Assembly: GCF_001664485.1 (NCBI RefSeq)
Contig: NZ_CP013630.1
Span: 1,677,001-1,741,000, forward strand
Length of the DNA stretch: 64,000 nt
Direction: 5' to 3'
DNA from: Rhizobium sp. N324
GTDB taxonomy: Bacteria > Pseudomonadota > Alphaproteobacteria > Rhizobiales > Rhizobiaceae
How positions within the stretch are numbered: position 1 is the first letter of the stretch; each line of letters opens with the position of its first letter. Shown piece after piece: positions 36,605-46,105 of the stretch. Below the pieces are notes generated by a model. The model searched no databases. It saw nothing but the letters and a program-made list of their open reading frames with translations, and was not told the origin of the DNA. A program made the translations under genes and the position numbers.

Positions 36605-37882
36605 ATGAGCAAGGTCAGCGGCAGCAACGGCGGCGACTCCAAGAACACACTCTATTGTTCGTTCTGCGGAAAGAGCCAGCACGAAGTCCGGAAACTGATT
36701 GCCGGACCGACCGTCTTCATCTGCGATGAATGCGTCGAATTGTGCATGGACATCATCCGCGAGGAGAACAAGTCCTCGATGGTCAAGTCCCGCGACGGCG
36801 TACCGACGCCCCAGGACATCATCAAGGTCCTCGACGAATATGTCATCGGCCAGCGGCAGGCGAAGAAGATCCTGTCGGTCGCCGTTCACAATCATTACAA
36901 GCGCCTGGCGCACGCCTCCAAGAACGGCGAAGTCGAGCTGGCGAAGTCGAACATCATGCTGGTCGGCCCGACCGGCTGCGGCAAGACCTATCTTGCCCAG
37001 ACGCTCGCCCGCATCATCGACGTTCCCTTCACCATGGCCGATGCGACGACGCTGACCGAAGCCGGCTATGTCGGCGAGGATGTCGAAAACATCATCCTGA
37101 AGCTCCTGCAGTCGGCCGACTACAATGTCGAGCGCGCGCAGCGCGGCATCGTCTACATCGACGAAGTCGACAAGATTTCGCGCAAGTCCGACAATCCGTC
37201 GATCACCCGCGACGTCTCGGGCGAGGGCGTGCAGCAGGCGCTGCTGAAGATCATGGAAGGCACGGTCGCTTCCGTTCCGCCGCAGGGCGGCCGCAAGCAC
37301 CCGCAGCAGGAATTCCTGCAGGTCGACACGACCAACATCCTGTTCATCTGCGGCGGTGCCTTCGCCGGTCTCGACAAGATCATCTCCGCCCGTGGCGAGA
37401 AGACGTCGATTGGCTTCGGCGCCACTGTCAAGGCCCAGGACGACCGCCGCGTCGGCGAAGTCCTGCGCGAGCTGGAGCCGGAAGACCTGGTCAAGTTCGG
37501 CCTCATCCCCGAATTCATCGGCCGTCTGCCGGTTCTGGCGACGCTCGAGGATCTCGATGAGGATGCGCTGATCCAGATCCTGTCCGAGCCGAAGAACGCG
37601 CTGATCAAGCAGTATCAGCGCCTGTTCGAGATGGAAGACGTGGAACTGACCTTCCACGAGGATGCGCTGCGGGAAATCGCCCGCAAGGCGATCGTCCGCA
37701 AGACCGGCGCCCGCGGCCTTCGCTCGATCATGGAGAAGATCCTGCTCGACACGATGTTCGAACTGCCGACGCTGGAAGGCGTGCGCGAAGTCGTCATCTC
37801 CGAGGAAGTGGTGCGCGGTTCGTCCCGCCCGCTTTACATCTATGCCGATCGTCAGGAAGAAAAGGCCAACGCTTCGGCGTAA
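36605..37882 (+). CDS. clpX: ATP-dependent Clp protease ATP-binding subunit ClpX
   Basis: A 425-residue AAA+ unfoldase that feeds substrates to ClpP. The N-terminal zinc domain has [18 protein letters not shown] and CDECVELC (four cysteines). Walker A is GPTGCGKT near residue 121, Walker B is [10 protein letters not shown], and the pore loop GYVGEDVE and the IGF loop are present (IGFGATVK). GGAAGG precedes the ATG. An independent promoter is possible in the 297-bp gap after clpP; a good terminator follows. Confidence 0.98.
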   Translation: MSKVSGSNGGDSKNTLYCSFCGKSQHEVRKLIAGPTVFICDECVELCMDIIREENKSSMVKSRDGVPTPQDIIKVLDEYVIGQRQAKKILSVAVHNHYKRLAHASKNGEVELAKSNIMLVGPTGCGKTYLAQTLARIIDVPFTMADATTLTEAGYVGEDVENIILKLLQSADYNVERAQRGIVYIDEVDKISRKSDNPSITRDVSGEGVQQALLKIMEGTVASVPPQGGRKHPQQEFLQVDTTNILFICGGAFAGLDKIISARGEKTSIGFGATVKAQDDRRVGEVLRELEPEDLVKFGLIPEFIGRLPVLATLEDLDEDALIQILSEPKNALIKQYQRLFEMEDVELTFHEDALREIARKAIVRKTGARGLRSIMEKILLDTMFELPTLEGVREVVISEEVVRGSSRPLYIYADRQEEKANASA

Positions 37883-37908
37883 CCTTTGCGCTTTCGCACG
37901 ATTATTTT

Positions 37909-37936
37909 GGGGGCTTGCCATCGGCAGGCCCCTTTC
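37909..37936 (+). terminator. Rho-independent terminator of clpX
   Basis: GGGGCTTGCC (37910-37919) pairs with GGCAGGCCCC (37923-37932), a 10-bp stem with one G-U pair and a 3-base loop, followed by TTTCTATTT. Confidence 0.85.
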
Positions 37937-38193
37937 TATTTGAAAAACCATCCGAGGCACTGTTAGTATTTTGCCGGTGGGAACCGGAATTGACTTAGCC
38001 GACGTTGCGAAGGGGCCGATGTTGCGCAAGTAAAGAGTGCTTGGCAATGATGCCGTGATTCCGTAGCCTATTGCCGGTGCTTGTATTTTAGCCGGTCGGA
38101 AGTGGTAAGCGCCGGTCCAGCCACGCGCTTCATAGTGTTGGCGTTCCGTTGTAACAAAGCTGTCACATCCGGGGAACGCGGGCGTTAGCGTGG

Positions 38194-38222
38194 CTTGAAA
38201 AGCGTAGTCAGAACCTCCACTT
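38194..38222 (+). promoter_or_regulatory. Heat-shock (RpoH)-like promoter of lon
   Basis: CTTGAA at 38194-38199 is followed after exactly 17 bases by CCACTT (38217-38222), matching the CTTGAA / CCANNT pattern of rhizobial RpoH promoters. lon is a classical heat-shock gene. The predicted start is about 75 bp before the ATG. The rest of the 420-bp gap holds the clpX terminator and no gene that I recognise. Confidence 0.5.
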
Positions 38223-38303
38223 GTAGACCCAAGTGAGAGTGCCGGCCGGTCCCAAGCGGCCGCGCAGAGAGCCCGGTAACGGGACGATGGAAAGGACTTA
38301 AAA

Positions 38304-40721
38304 ATGACGAAGAAAACGTCTGTAGCGAGCAGCACTGCCTACCCTGTTCTGCCTTTGCGCGACATCGTGGTTTTCCCGCATATGATCGTGCCGCTGTTCG
38401 TCGGACGGGAAAAGTCGATCCGTGCGCTCGAAGAGGTCATGGGTTCCGACAAGCAGATCATGCTCGTGACGCAGATCAACGCCAGTGACGACGATCCGGA
38501 TCCCTCCGCGATCCACAAGGTCGGCACCGTGGCGAACGTATTGCAGCTCCTGAAGCTGCCCGACGGCACCGTCAAGGTTCTGGTCGAAGGCCGCGCCCGC
38601 GCCGAGATCGACACCTATACCAGCCGCGAGGATTTCTATGAGGCGCTCGGCCACGTGCTTGAGGAGCCGCATGACGATCCGGTCGAACTGGAAGCCTTGT
38701 CGCGTTCGGTCGTCTCCGAATTCGAGAGCTATGTGAAGCTCAACAAGAAGATTTCGCCTGAAGTGGTCGGCGCTGCCAGCCAGATCGACGACTATTCCAA
38801 GCTCGCCGATACGGTCGCTTCGCATCTGTCGATCAAGATCACCGAGAAGCAGGAGATGCTGGAAACCACCAGCGTCAAGGCTCGCTTGGAAAAGGCCCTC
38901 GGTTTCATGGAAGGCGAGATCTCGGTTCTGCAGGTCGAGAAGCGCATCCGTTCGCGTGTCAAGCGCCAGATGGAAAAGACCCAGCGCGAATATTACCTGA
39001 ACGAACAGATGAAGGCGATCCAGAAGGAACTCGGCGACGGCGAGGAAGGCCGCGACGAGATGAGCGAACTGGAAGAGCGCATCGCCAAGACCAAGCTCTC
39101 CAAGGAGGCCCGTGAAAAGGCCGATGCCGAGCTGAAGAAGCTGCGTCAGATGAGCCCGATGTCGGCCGAGGCCACCGTCGTGCGCAATTATCTGGATTGG
39201 CTGCTCGGCATTCCCTGGGGCAAGAAGTCGAAGATCAAGGCCGATCTCAACAATGCCGAGAAGATCCTCGAAGCCGATCACTTCGGTCTCGACAAGGTCA
39301 AGGAGCGCATTGTCGAATATCTGGCCGTGCAGGCCCGCGCCACCAAGATCAAGGGTCCGATCCTGTGCCTCGTCGGCCCTCCGGGCGTCGGCAAGACCTC
39401 GCTCGCCCAGTCGATCGCCAAGGCGACCGGCCGCGAGTATGTCCGCATGGCGCTGGGCGGCGTTCGTGACGAAGCCGAAATCCGTGGTCACCGCCGCACC
39501 TATATCGGCTCGATGCCCGGCAAGGTCATCCAGTCGATGAAGAAGGCCAAGAAGTCCAACCCGCTCTTCCTGCTCGACGAGATCGACAAGCTCGGCCAGG
39601 ACTATCGCGGTGATCCGTCTTCGGCGTTGCTCGAGGTGCTCGATCCGGCGCAGAACTCGACCTTCATGGACCACTACCTGGAAGTCGAATACGATTTGTC
39701 GGACGTGATGTTCATCACGACGGCGAATACGCTGAACATCCCGGCGCCACTGATGGACCGCATGGAGATCATCCGTATCGCCGGCTATACCGAAGATGAA
39801 AAGCGCGAGATCGCCAAGCGGCATCTGCTGCCGAAGGCCATCAAGGAACATGCGTTGCAGCCGGAAGAGTTCTCGGTCAGCGACGACGCCCTGATGGCGA
39901 TCAGCCAGCAGTACACCCGTGAAGCCGGTGTGCGCAGTTTCGAACGCGAACTGATGAAGCTCGCTCGTAAGGCGGTGACCGAGATCATCAAGGGCAAGAC
40001 GAAGTCCGTGCATGTGACGGCTGCCAACATCTCCGACTATCTGGGCGTTCCGCGCTTCCGCCATGGCGAAGCCGAGGGCGAGGATCAGGTCGGCGTTGTC
40101 ACCGGTCTGGCCTGGACCGAAGTCGGCGGCGAACTGCTGACCATCGAAGGCGTGATGATGCCGGGCAAGGGCCGCATGACGGTTACCGGCAATCTGAAGG
40201 AAGTCATGAAGGAATCGATTTCGGCAGCGGCTTCCTATGTCCGCTCGCGCGCTGTCGATTTCGGCATCGAGCCGCCGCGCTTCGACAAGAGCGACATCCA
40301 CGTGCACGTGCCGGAAGGCGCGACACCGAAGGACGGCCCCTCGGCCGGCGTCGCCATGGCGACCGCGATCGTCTCGATCATGACCGGCATCCCGGTGAAC
40401 AGGCACGTGGCCATGACCGGTGAAATCACCCTTCGCGGCCGTGTGCTGCCGATCGGCGGTCTCAAGGAAAAGCTGCTCGCAGCGCTTCGCGGCGGCATCA
40501 AGAAGGTGCTGATTCCGGAGGAAAACGCCAAGGACCTGGCAGAGATTCCGGATAACGTGAAGAACAGCATGGAGATCATCCCGGTATCCCGCATGGGCGA
40601 GGTGATCAAGCATGCGCTGATCCGGCGGCCGGAGCCGATCGAATGGGACGGCACGGTGGAAACGCCGGTCATCACCTCGGTCGAAGGCCTTGATGAGACG
40701 GGCGCGACCATAGCGCATTGA
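38304..40721 (+). CDS. lon: ATP-dependent Lon protease
   Basis: An 805-residue cytoplasmic protease of the LonA type that removes misfolded and regulatory proteins. The substrate-binding N-domain begins YPVLPLRDIVVFPHM; the AAA+ domain has Walker A GPPGVGKTS at about 358 and Walker B NPLFLLDEIDKL; the protease domain has the Ser680-Lys723 dyad (PKDGPSAG and GGLKEKL). AAAGGA precedes ATG 38304. It has its own promoter and terminator, so it is a single transcription unit. Confidence 0.98.
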   Translation: MTKKTSVASSTAYPVLPLRDIVVFPHMIVPLFVGREKSIRALEEVMGSDKQIMLVTQINASDDDPDPSAIHKVGTVANVLQLLKLPDGTVKVLVEGRARAEIDTYTSREDFYEALGHVLEEPHDDPVELEALSRSVVSEFESYVKLNKKISPEVVGAASQIDDYSKLADTVASHLSIKITEKQEMLETTSVKARLEKALGFMEGEISVLQVEKRIRSRVKRQMEKTQREYYLNEQMKAIQKELGDGEEGRDEMSELEERIAKTKLSKEAREKADAELKKLRQMSPMSAEATVVRNYLDWLLGIPWGKKSKIKADLNNAEKILEADHFGLDKVKERIVEYLAVQARATKIKGPILCLVGPPGVGKTSLAQSIAKATGREYVRMALGGVRDEAEIRGHRRTYIGSMPGKVIQSMKKAKKSNPLFLLDEIDKLGQDYRGDPSSALLEVLDPAQNSTFMDHYLEVEYDLSDVMFITTANTLNIPAPLMDRMEIIRIAGYTEDEKREIAKRHLLPKAIKEHALQPEEFSVSDDALMAISQQYTREAGVRSFERELMKLARKAVTEIIKGKTKSVHVTAANISDYLGVPRFRHGEAEGEDQVGVVTGLAWTEVGGELLTIEGVMMPGKGRMTVTGNLKEVMKESISAAASYVRSRAVDFGIEPPRFDKSDIHVHVPEGATPKDGPSAGVAMATAIVSIMTGIPVNRHVAMTGEITLRGRVLPIGGLKEKLLAALRGGIKKVLIPEENAKDLAEIPDNVKNSMEIIPVSRMGEVIKHALIRRPEPIEWDGTVETPVITSVEGLDETGATIAH

Positions 40722-40763
40722 GTGGCCTTGGCCACATTTAGGCCCCATTGGCTGAAAAGACGG

Positions 40764-40794
40764 AAAAAGGCTGGCGAAAACGCCAGCCTTTTTT
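40764..40794 (+). terminator. Rho-independent terminator of lon
   Basis: AAAGGCTGGCG (40766-40776) pairs perfectly with CGCCAGCCTTT (40781-40791) around an AAAA loop, followed by more Ts. Confidence 0.93.
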
Positions 40795-40927
40795 GTGAAA
40801 ACGTCATGGAGACGCTTGCTTTTCCTTGATTTGCAGGGCTTTTGGGTTCCCGGCGGGCCTGATGAAACCTATTCTGCGCCTAGCTTACTTTTGAGTCGTT
40901 TCGTACCATTTAGAAAGGGGTGGAAAC

Positions 40928-41203
40928 ATGAACAAGAATGAACTCGTGTCCGCAGTCGCCGAAAAGGCAGGACTGACGAAGTCTGACGCGGCTTCCGCTG
41001 TTGACGCGGTTTTTGACGTTGTCCAGGGTGAACTCAAGAACAAGGGCGACATCCGCCTCGCTGGGTTCGGCAGCTTCACCGTTTCTCATCGTGCCGCATC
41101 GAAGGGCCGCAACCCGTCGACGGGCGCTGAAGTCGACATTCCGGCTCGCAACGTGCCGAAGTTCACGCCCGGCAAGGGCCTGAAGGACGCCGTCAACGGC
41201 TGA
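40928..41203 (+). CDS. hupB: DNA-binding protein HU
   Basis: A 91-residue nucleoid protein that bends DNA as a dimer. MNKNELVSAVAEKAGLTKSDA is the family start and GSFTVSHRAASKGRNPSTGAEVDIPARNVPKFTPGKGLKDAV holds the DNA-clamping arms with the Pro in RNPSTG. AAAGGGG precedes the ATG. It follows lon with its own promoter region, as in most alphaproteobacteria, and has a terminator. Confidence 0.97.
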   Translation: MNKNELVSAVAEKAGLTKSDAASAVDAVFDVVQGELKNKGDIRLAGFGSFTVSHRAASKGRNPSTGAEVDIPARNVPKFTPGKGLKDAVNG

Positions 41204-41252
41204 TCTGAGATTATCCGCCAGCCGTAAACGAGACCGGCTGCGCAGGATTTGG

Positions 41253-41280
41253 AAGGGGTTCGGCTTTGCCGGACCCCTTT
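41253..41280 (+). terminator. Rho-independent terminator of hupB
   Basis: AAGGGGTTCGGC (41253-41264) pairs with GCCGGACCCCTT (41268-41279) with one G-U pair and a TTT loop, ending in TTT. Confidence 0.85.
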
Positions 41281-41327
41281 CGCTTTCGCCGCTTGCCGCA
41301 TGCGGCCCTTTGTTCTACGACAGAGCT

Positions 41328-41476
41328 GTTCTCAGGGCGGGGTGAAACTCCCCACCGGCGGTAAGGGCTGCGGCCCGAGCCCGCGAGCGCTTTCCCAAGC
41401 CGACGCTTGGGAGGGGTCAGCAGATCCGGTGCGATTCCGGAGCCGACGGTCAAAGTCCGGATGGAAGAGGATGAGC
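41328..41476 (+). promoter_or_regulatory. FMN riboswitch (RFN element)
   Basis: The conserved RFN blocks follow in order: a leading CAGGGCGGGGTGAAACTCCC, then ACCGGCGGTAA, a variable stem with AAGCCGACGCTTGG, GTCAGCAGATCCGGTG, ATTCCGGAGCCGACGGT and AAAGTCCGGATGGAAGAGGA. It binds flavin mononucleotide. It precedes an EamA transporter gene by about 85 bp, so it is expected to switch that transporter off when FMN is high. The mode (transcription stop or hidden start site) was not resolved. Confidence 0.95.
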
Positions 41477-41560
41477 ATGGCCGCGTGCGGGGCAGGGGAC
41501 TGCCAGCGTCAGCGTGCTGTCGCTCGTTGCGTCCTGATTTATGTTGGTCCCTGATTTCGG

Positions 41561-42481
41561 ATGAAAGACATGAATCAGAAATCCCTTGCAGTCTCGCAGT
41601 CGCGCGCCCTTGCCGGCGCAGCTTTCATGGTGCTTGGAGGCGTGGTCTTCTCGCTCCTCAACGTCGTCACCCAGTGGCTGACGATGAAGCTCGCCTTTCC
41701 CCCGGCCTCCGCGGCCTTCTGGCAATATGCCTTCGCCTTTCTGTTCTCCTTGCCCTTCCTGCGCAAATCAGGCCTTTCGGCAATGCGCACCGAATATCCC
41801 TGGCGGCATCTCGTGCGCGTGATCTTTGCCGCGCTCGGCGTCGAGGCCTGGATTTCCGGCCTTGCGTCGGTGCCGATCTGGCAGGCGATCGCCCTCGTCA
41901 TGACCTCGCCCTTCTTCATCATTCTCGGCGCCCGCCTGTTCCTCGGTGAACGTGTCGGTCCAGCCCGGTGGGCGGCGACCGGTGTCGGCTTTGCCGGCGC
42001 GATGATCATCCTGCAGCCATGGTCCGACAGCTTCACCTGGGCAGCCCTGCTGCCGGTGCTCTCGGCGCTGCTCTGGGGCGCCTCCTCGCTGATCACCAAG
42101 AGCCTGACCGGCATCGAAAAGCCCGAGACGATCACCGTCTGGCTGCTGGTGCTGCTGACGCCGATCAACGGCGGCCTGGCGCTGGCGGCGGGCTTCGCCG
42201 TGCCGACAGGCACCGCACTTGCTCTCTTCCTGCTGGCCGGCCTGCTGACGGTCGTGGCGCAATATCTGCTGACGCTCGCCTATGCCAGTGCCGACGCCGC
42301 CTATGTGCAGCCCTTCGACGATCTGAAGCTGCCGCTGAATGTGCTGGCAGGCTGGCTGTTCTTCGGTTATGCGCCGGCTGGTTACCTTTGGCTCGGAGCC
42401 GCCCTCATTCTTGCCGCGTCGCTTTTCATCATGCGCAACGAGATGCGCCGGGAAAAGGGCGGCCTGACGCAAAGCGCGTAA
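41561..42481 (+). CDS. ribN: Riboflavin transporter RibN (EamA family)
   Basis: A 306-residue inner-membrane protein with ten membrane segments in two EamA repeats (first repeat FMVLGGVVFSLLNVVTQWL, second beginning near residue 155). Its control by an FMN riboswitch identifies it as the RibN type of riboflavin uptake protein first described in Rhizobium leguminosarum. It would supply riboflavin for FMN/FAD, including for the flavoenzymes of complex I encoded nearby. Start ATG 41561; a second ATG is 3 codons on. No other gene follows in the unit within 80 bp. Confidence 0.9.
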   Translation: MKDMNQKSLAVSQSRALAGAAFMVLGGVVFSLLNVVTQWLTMKLAFPPASAAFWQYAFAFLFSLPFLRKSGLSAMRTEYPWRHLVRVIFAALGVEAWISGLASVPIWQAIALVMTSPFFIILGARLFLGERVGPARWAATGVGFAGAMIILQPWSDSFTWAALLPVLSALLWGASSLITKSLTGIEKPETITVWLLVLLTPINGGLALAAGFAVPTGTALALFLLAGLLTVVAQYLLTLAYASADAAYVQPFDDLKLPLNVLAGWLFFGYAPAGYLWLGAALILAASLFIMRNEMRREKGGLTQSA

Positions 42482-42563
42482 AATGGCCGGGGCTGTCATG
42501 CCTCTGTCATGGCAGTCCCGCAGAAAACCCATGTTTCGACTATTCGACACATGGGGGATTTTC

Positions 42564-44762
42564 ATGACAATTTTATCGCGCAAGGCAGCGCTTGCTGCCG
42601 TGCTTTTCACATCCGTTGCCTTCCCGGCCGCCGCCGAGCCGGTCTTCAACCGCATCGCGTCCTTCCCGGTCGCGCAGAACCTGCCTGATGACAAGGACAA
42701 GCTTTCGCCGACCTCTGCCGAAATCATCACCGCGACCGATGACGGCAACACGCTGATCTATAGCGACAGCCCGCTCGGCGCGATCGGCTTCATCGACATC
42801 ACCGATGCCAAGGCCCCGAAATCAGGCGGCGCGCTGATGATGGACGGCGAGCCGACATCGGTCACCTCGAGCGCCGGCAAGGCCCTGGTCGCCGTCAACA
42901 CCTCCGAAAGCAAGGCCAAGCCCTCGGGCCGTCTGGCGATCGTCGACGTGGCGACGAAGAAGATCGAAAACAGCTGCGATCTCGGCGGCCAGCCGGATTC
43001 GATCGCGCTCAACAAGGACAAAACGCTCGGCGCCATCGCGATCGAAAACGAACGCGACGAAGAGGTCAATGACGGCAAGATCCCGCAGATGCCGGCCGGC
43101 GATCTCGTCGTCTTCCAGCTGAAGAACGGCGCCGTCGATTGCGGCACCATCAAGCACGTGGCACTGACCGGTCTCGCCGGTGTCGCCCCTGAGGATCCGG
43201 AGCCGGAATTCGTCGCCTTCAACGGCCTGAACGAGATCGCCCTGACGCTGCAGGAAAACAACGAGATCGTCATCATCGACGCCAATACGGCTCAGGTGAA
43301 AACGCATTTCTCCGCCGGCAGCGTCGATCTCACCGGCATCGACACCAAGCGGGACGGCGCCCTGAAATTCACCGGCGAATTGAAGGGCGTGCCGCGCGAG
43401 CCCGACGCCGTGAAATGGCTGGACGACAACCGCCTCGTCGTCGCCAATGAAGGCGACTATCAGGGCGGTTCGCGCGGTTTCACCATCTTCGACAAGACGG
43501 GCAAGCTTCTCTACGAATCGGGCGCATCCTTCGAACGCGCCGTCGTCCATATCGGCCATTATCCGGAAAGCCGTTCGGGATCGAAGGGAGTCGAGCCGGA
43601 AGGCCTCGAAGCGGCAAAATTCGGCGATGAGCAGTATTTTTTCCTGCTTGCCGAGCGCGCCTCGGTCGTCGGCGTCTATAAGGATACTGGTGCCGATCCC
43701 GAACTCGTGCAACTGCTGCCGTCGGGCATTTCGCCGGAAGGCGGGATCGCCATTCCCCAGCGCAATCTTTTTGCCACCGCCAACGAACTGGACCTCGGCA
43801 AGGATGGCGGCGCACGCTCGCATGTGATGATCTACCAGCGCTCGGAAGGCGAGAAAGCCTATCCGCAGATCGTCTCTGCTGACAAAGACGGCAATCCGAT
43901 CGGTTTTGCAGCCCTTTCGGGCCTTGCCGCCGTGCCGGGCAAGCCAGGCATGCTCTATGCCGTCAGCGACAGCGTTCTCGGCGCGCAGCCGACGATCTAC
44001 ACGATCGATGCCAGCAAGAAGCCGGCCGTCATCACCGACGCTCTGATCGTCAAGCGTGACGGCGCCCCGGCCCAGAAGCTCGACATCGAAGGCATCGCAG
44101 TGGCTGCCGACGGCTCGTTCTGGCTGGCCTCGGAAGGCTACAGCGAGCGCCTCGTCCCGCACGCCCTCTACAACGTCAACGCCAAGGGCGACATCAAGGC
44201 CGAGATCGCCCTGCCGAAGGAGCTTGCCGCCAACGAAATCCGCTACGGCTTCGAAGGTGTGACCATTATCGGCACCGGCGACGACACCACGCTCTGGATG
44301 GCGGTTCAGCGCGAGTGGGGTGACGACGAGAAGGGCTTCGTCAAGCTCGTCTCCTACAATCCGAAGAAGAAGGAATGGGGCGCCGTGCGCTATCCGCTCG
44401 ACAAGACGGAAAGCGGCTGGGTCGGCCTGTCGGAGATTTCGGCGCAAGGCGACAGCGTCTACATCATCGAGCGCGACAACCTCGTCGGCGATGCCGCGAA
44501 GCTGAAAAAGCTCTACAAGGTGGCGATCTCGGAGCTGAAGCCCGCCAAGCTCGGCGGCGAACTGCCGGTGGTCAAGAAGACCGAAGCCCACGACTTCCTC
44601 GGCGAACTCAAGAGCGCGACCAACGGTTACGTGCTCGACAAGCTCGAAGGCTTCACCTTCGACGCCTCAGGCAAGCCCTACGCCGTCACCGACAATGACG
44701 GCGTCAGCGACTCCTCAGGCGAGACGCTGTTCTTCACGGTGGAGCTGAGCGCCACGAACTGA
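42564..44762 (+). CDS. Secreted phytase-like esterase (PF13449-type)
   Basis: A 732-residue exported protein. The N-terminus TILSRKAALAAVLFTSVAFPAAAEPVF is a signal peptide cut after AAA near residue 24. The middle is WD-repeat-like (SPLGAIGFIDITDAKAPKSG and similar), and the second half, from about residue 300, has the esterase-like phytase pattern with VEPEGLEAAKFGDEQYFFL, DIEGIAVAADGSFWLASEGYSERL and ITDALIVKRDG. A phosphatase or esterase role in the periplasm is inferred. ATG 42564 has GGGGGA upstream; an upstream in-frame ATG at 42483 overlaps the ribN stop. Confidence 0.85.
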   Translation: MTILSRKAALAAVLFTSVAFPAAAEPVFNRIASFPVAQNLPDDKDKLSPTSAEIITATDDGNTLIYSDSPLGAIGFIDITDAKAPKSGGALMMDGEPTSVTSSAGKALVAVNTSESKAKPSGRLAIVDVATKKIENSCDLGGQPDSIALNKDKTLGAIAIENERDEEVNDGKIPQMPAGDLVVFQLKNGAVDCGTIKHVALTGLAGVAPEDPEPEFVAFNGLNEIALTLQENNEIVIIDANTAQVKTHFSAGSVDLTGIDTKRDGALKFTGELKGVPREPDAVKWLDDNRLVVANEGDYQGGSRGFTIFDKTGKLLYESGASFERAVVHIGHYPESRSGSKGVEPEGLEAAKFGDEQYFFLLAERASVVGVYKDTGADPELVQLLPSGISPEGGIAIPQRNLFATANELDLGKDGGARSHVMIYQRSEGEKAYPQIVSADKDGNPIGFAALSGLAAVPGKPGMLYAVSDSVLGAQPTIYTIDASKKPAVITDALIVKRDGAPAQKLDIEGIAVAADGSFWLASEGYSERLVPHALYNVNAKGDIKAEIALPKELAANEIRYGFEGVTIIGTGDDTTLWMAVQREWGDDEKGFVKLVSYNPKKKEWGAVRYPLDKTESGWVGLSEISAQGDSVYIIERDNLVGDAAKLKKLYKVAISELKPAKLGGELPVVKKTEAHDFLGELKSATNGYVLDKLEGFTFDASGKPYAVTDNDGVSDSSGETLFFTVELSATN

Positions 44763-44782
44763 GACGCGATAGAGGGGGAAAA

Positions 44783-44922
44783 GCCCCTCACCCTAACCCT
44801 CTCCCCGTGAAAACGGGGAGAGGGGACGTGCCTTGCGAGAGGTAGGAGGGGAACCGAGAGGTCGCGGCATATCCCCTTCGCCCCGTTTACGGGGAGAAGG
44901 TGCCGGCAGGCGGATGAGGGGC
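44783..44922. repeat. Rhizobial intergenic palindromic repeat (RIME-like)
   Basis: A 140-bp element whose ends, GCCCCTCACCC and GGATGAGGGGC, are inverted copies. Inside are two hairpins, CTCCCCGTGAAAACGGGGAG and CCCCGTTTACGGGG. It lies between the convergent phytase-like and aldo/keto reductase genes. It matches the style of the short mosaic elements scattered in rhizobial genomes; copy number was not checked. Confidence 0.8.
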
Positions 44923-44966
44923 GGCTCTCCGTCGTGCCACAACCCTCAAAAACAAGCAGCCGCACC

Positions 44967-45953
44967 CTACCAACGCTGATGCACATGCGGCGCGATCAGC
45001 CGCTCGTAGATCTCGCGCGTTGCCGCCATGACATCGGCCGCAAGCGGCGCCAGATCGGCGGCGGCCGCGTTGGCTCTGGCCTGCTCGCCATTGCGGGCAC
45101 CGGGGATGACGACGGTGACGGCGTCGGTCATCAGGATCCAGCGCAGCGCGAAGGCCGCCATGGTGGCGCCTGCGGGCACGAGCCTGCGCACCTCTTCCAC
45201 CGCCTGCAGGCCGACCTCGAAGGGCACGCCGGCAAAGGTCTCGCCGACATCGAAGGCTTCGCCGTGGCGGTTGAAGTTGCGGTGGTCGTCGCTGGCAAAG
45301 TGGGTCTCCCCGGTAATCTTGCCGGAGAGAATGCCGCTGGCCAGCGGCACGCGGGCGATGATCGCCACGTTCCTGCGGCGCGCTTCCTGGAAGAACAGGT
45401 GGTCCGGGCGCTGGCGGAAGATGTTGTAGATGATCTGGATGCTGACGACGCCTGGATATTCGATCGCCTTCAGCCCGTCCTCGACCTTTTCGACGCTGAC
45501 GCCGTAACCCTTGATCTTGCCGGCCTTCTGCAGCGCATCCAGACTTTCGAAGACCTCCGGCTGATAAAACACCTCGCGCGGCGGGCAGTGAAGCTGCACG
45601 AGGTCGAGGCTGTCGACGGCAAGATTCGCAAGGCTGCGGTCGATGAAGCCTTCGAGGTTCGCCTTGGTATAACCTTCGGCAACATGCGGGTTGAGCCGGC
45701 GGCCCGCCTTGGTGGCGACCATCGGCCGTTCGCCGCCGCGCGCCTTCAGCACGTCGGCGATGATCTTTTCCGAGCGGCCGTCGCCATAAACGTCAGCCGT
45801 ATCGATGAAGGTCATGCCGGCATCGAGCGCGGCATTCAGCGCCGCGCGGCCGTCCGCCTCGCTGATATCGCCCCAGGAGCCGCCGATCTGCCAGGCGCCG
45901 AAGCCGACACTGGTGACGGTAAAGGGCATGCGGCCGAAAGCATGGTGTTTCAT
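44967..45953 (-). CDS. Aldo/keto reductase
   Basis: A 328-residue NADPH-dependent TIM-barrel oxidoreductase. The active-site tetrad is visible as Asp and Tyr in FIDTADVYGDGRSE, Lys in MVATKAG and His in VQLHCPP. The cofactor-binding end reads VVIPGARNGEQARANA. ATG 45953 has AAGGA upstream. It is divergent from a cupin gene. It is similar to the L-glyceraldehyde reductase-like group; the substrate is unknown. Confidence 0.92.
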   Translation of the reverse strand: MKHHAFGRMPFTVTSVGFGAWQIGGSWGDISEADGRAALNAALDAGMTFIDTADVYGDGRSEKIIADVLKARGGERPMVATKAGRRLNPHVAEGYTKANLEGFIDRSLANLAVDSLDLVQLHCPPREVFYQPEVFESLDALQKAGKIKGYGVSVEKVEDGLKAIEYPGVVSIQIIYNIFRQRPDHLFFQEARRRNVAIIARVPLASGILSGKITGETHFASDDHRNFNRHGEAFDVGETFAGVPFEVGLQAVEEVRRLVPAGATMAAFALRWILMTDAVTVVIPGARNGEQARANAAAADLAPLAADVMAATREIYERLIAPHVHQRW

Positions 45954-46105
45954 GAGAAAAATCCTTCGTAAGTAATGAAAGACACTGGCCTAGCAGGCGG
46001 GGAACTGTGCGACAATTGCCGATCCGGCCTTGATCGGTCATCCCGTTGAAATATCGTGGAGCGCGGTAAGGCTTCAACCGCAATGGAATAGAAAAGGAAA
46101 AGATC

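Noticed and set aside
38298..40748. 816-residue minus-strand frame opposite lon
   Set aside because: It is the antisense shadow of a GC-rich gene with codon-position bias; no domain or start context.
41249..41554. Plus-strand open frame over the FMN riboswitch
   Set aside because: The sequence is explained by the riboswitch structure, and there is no start context.
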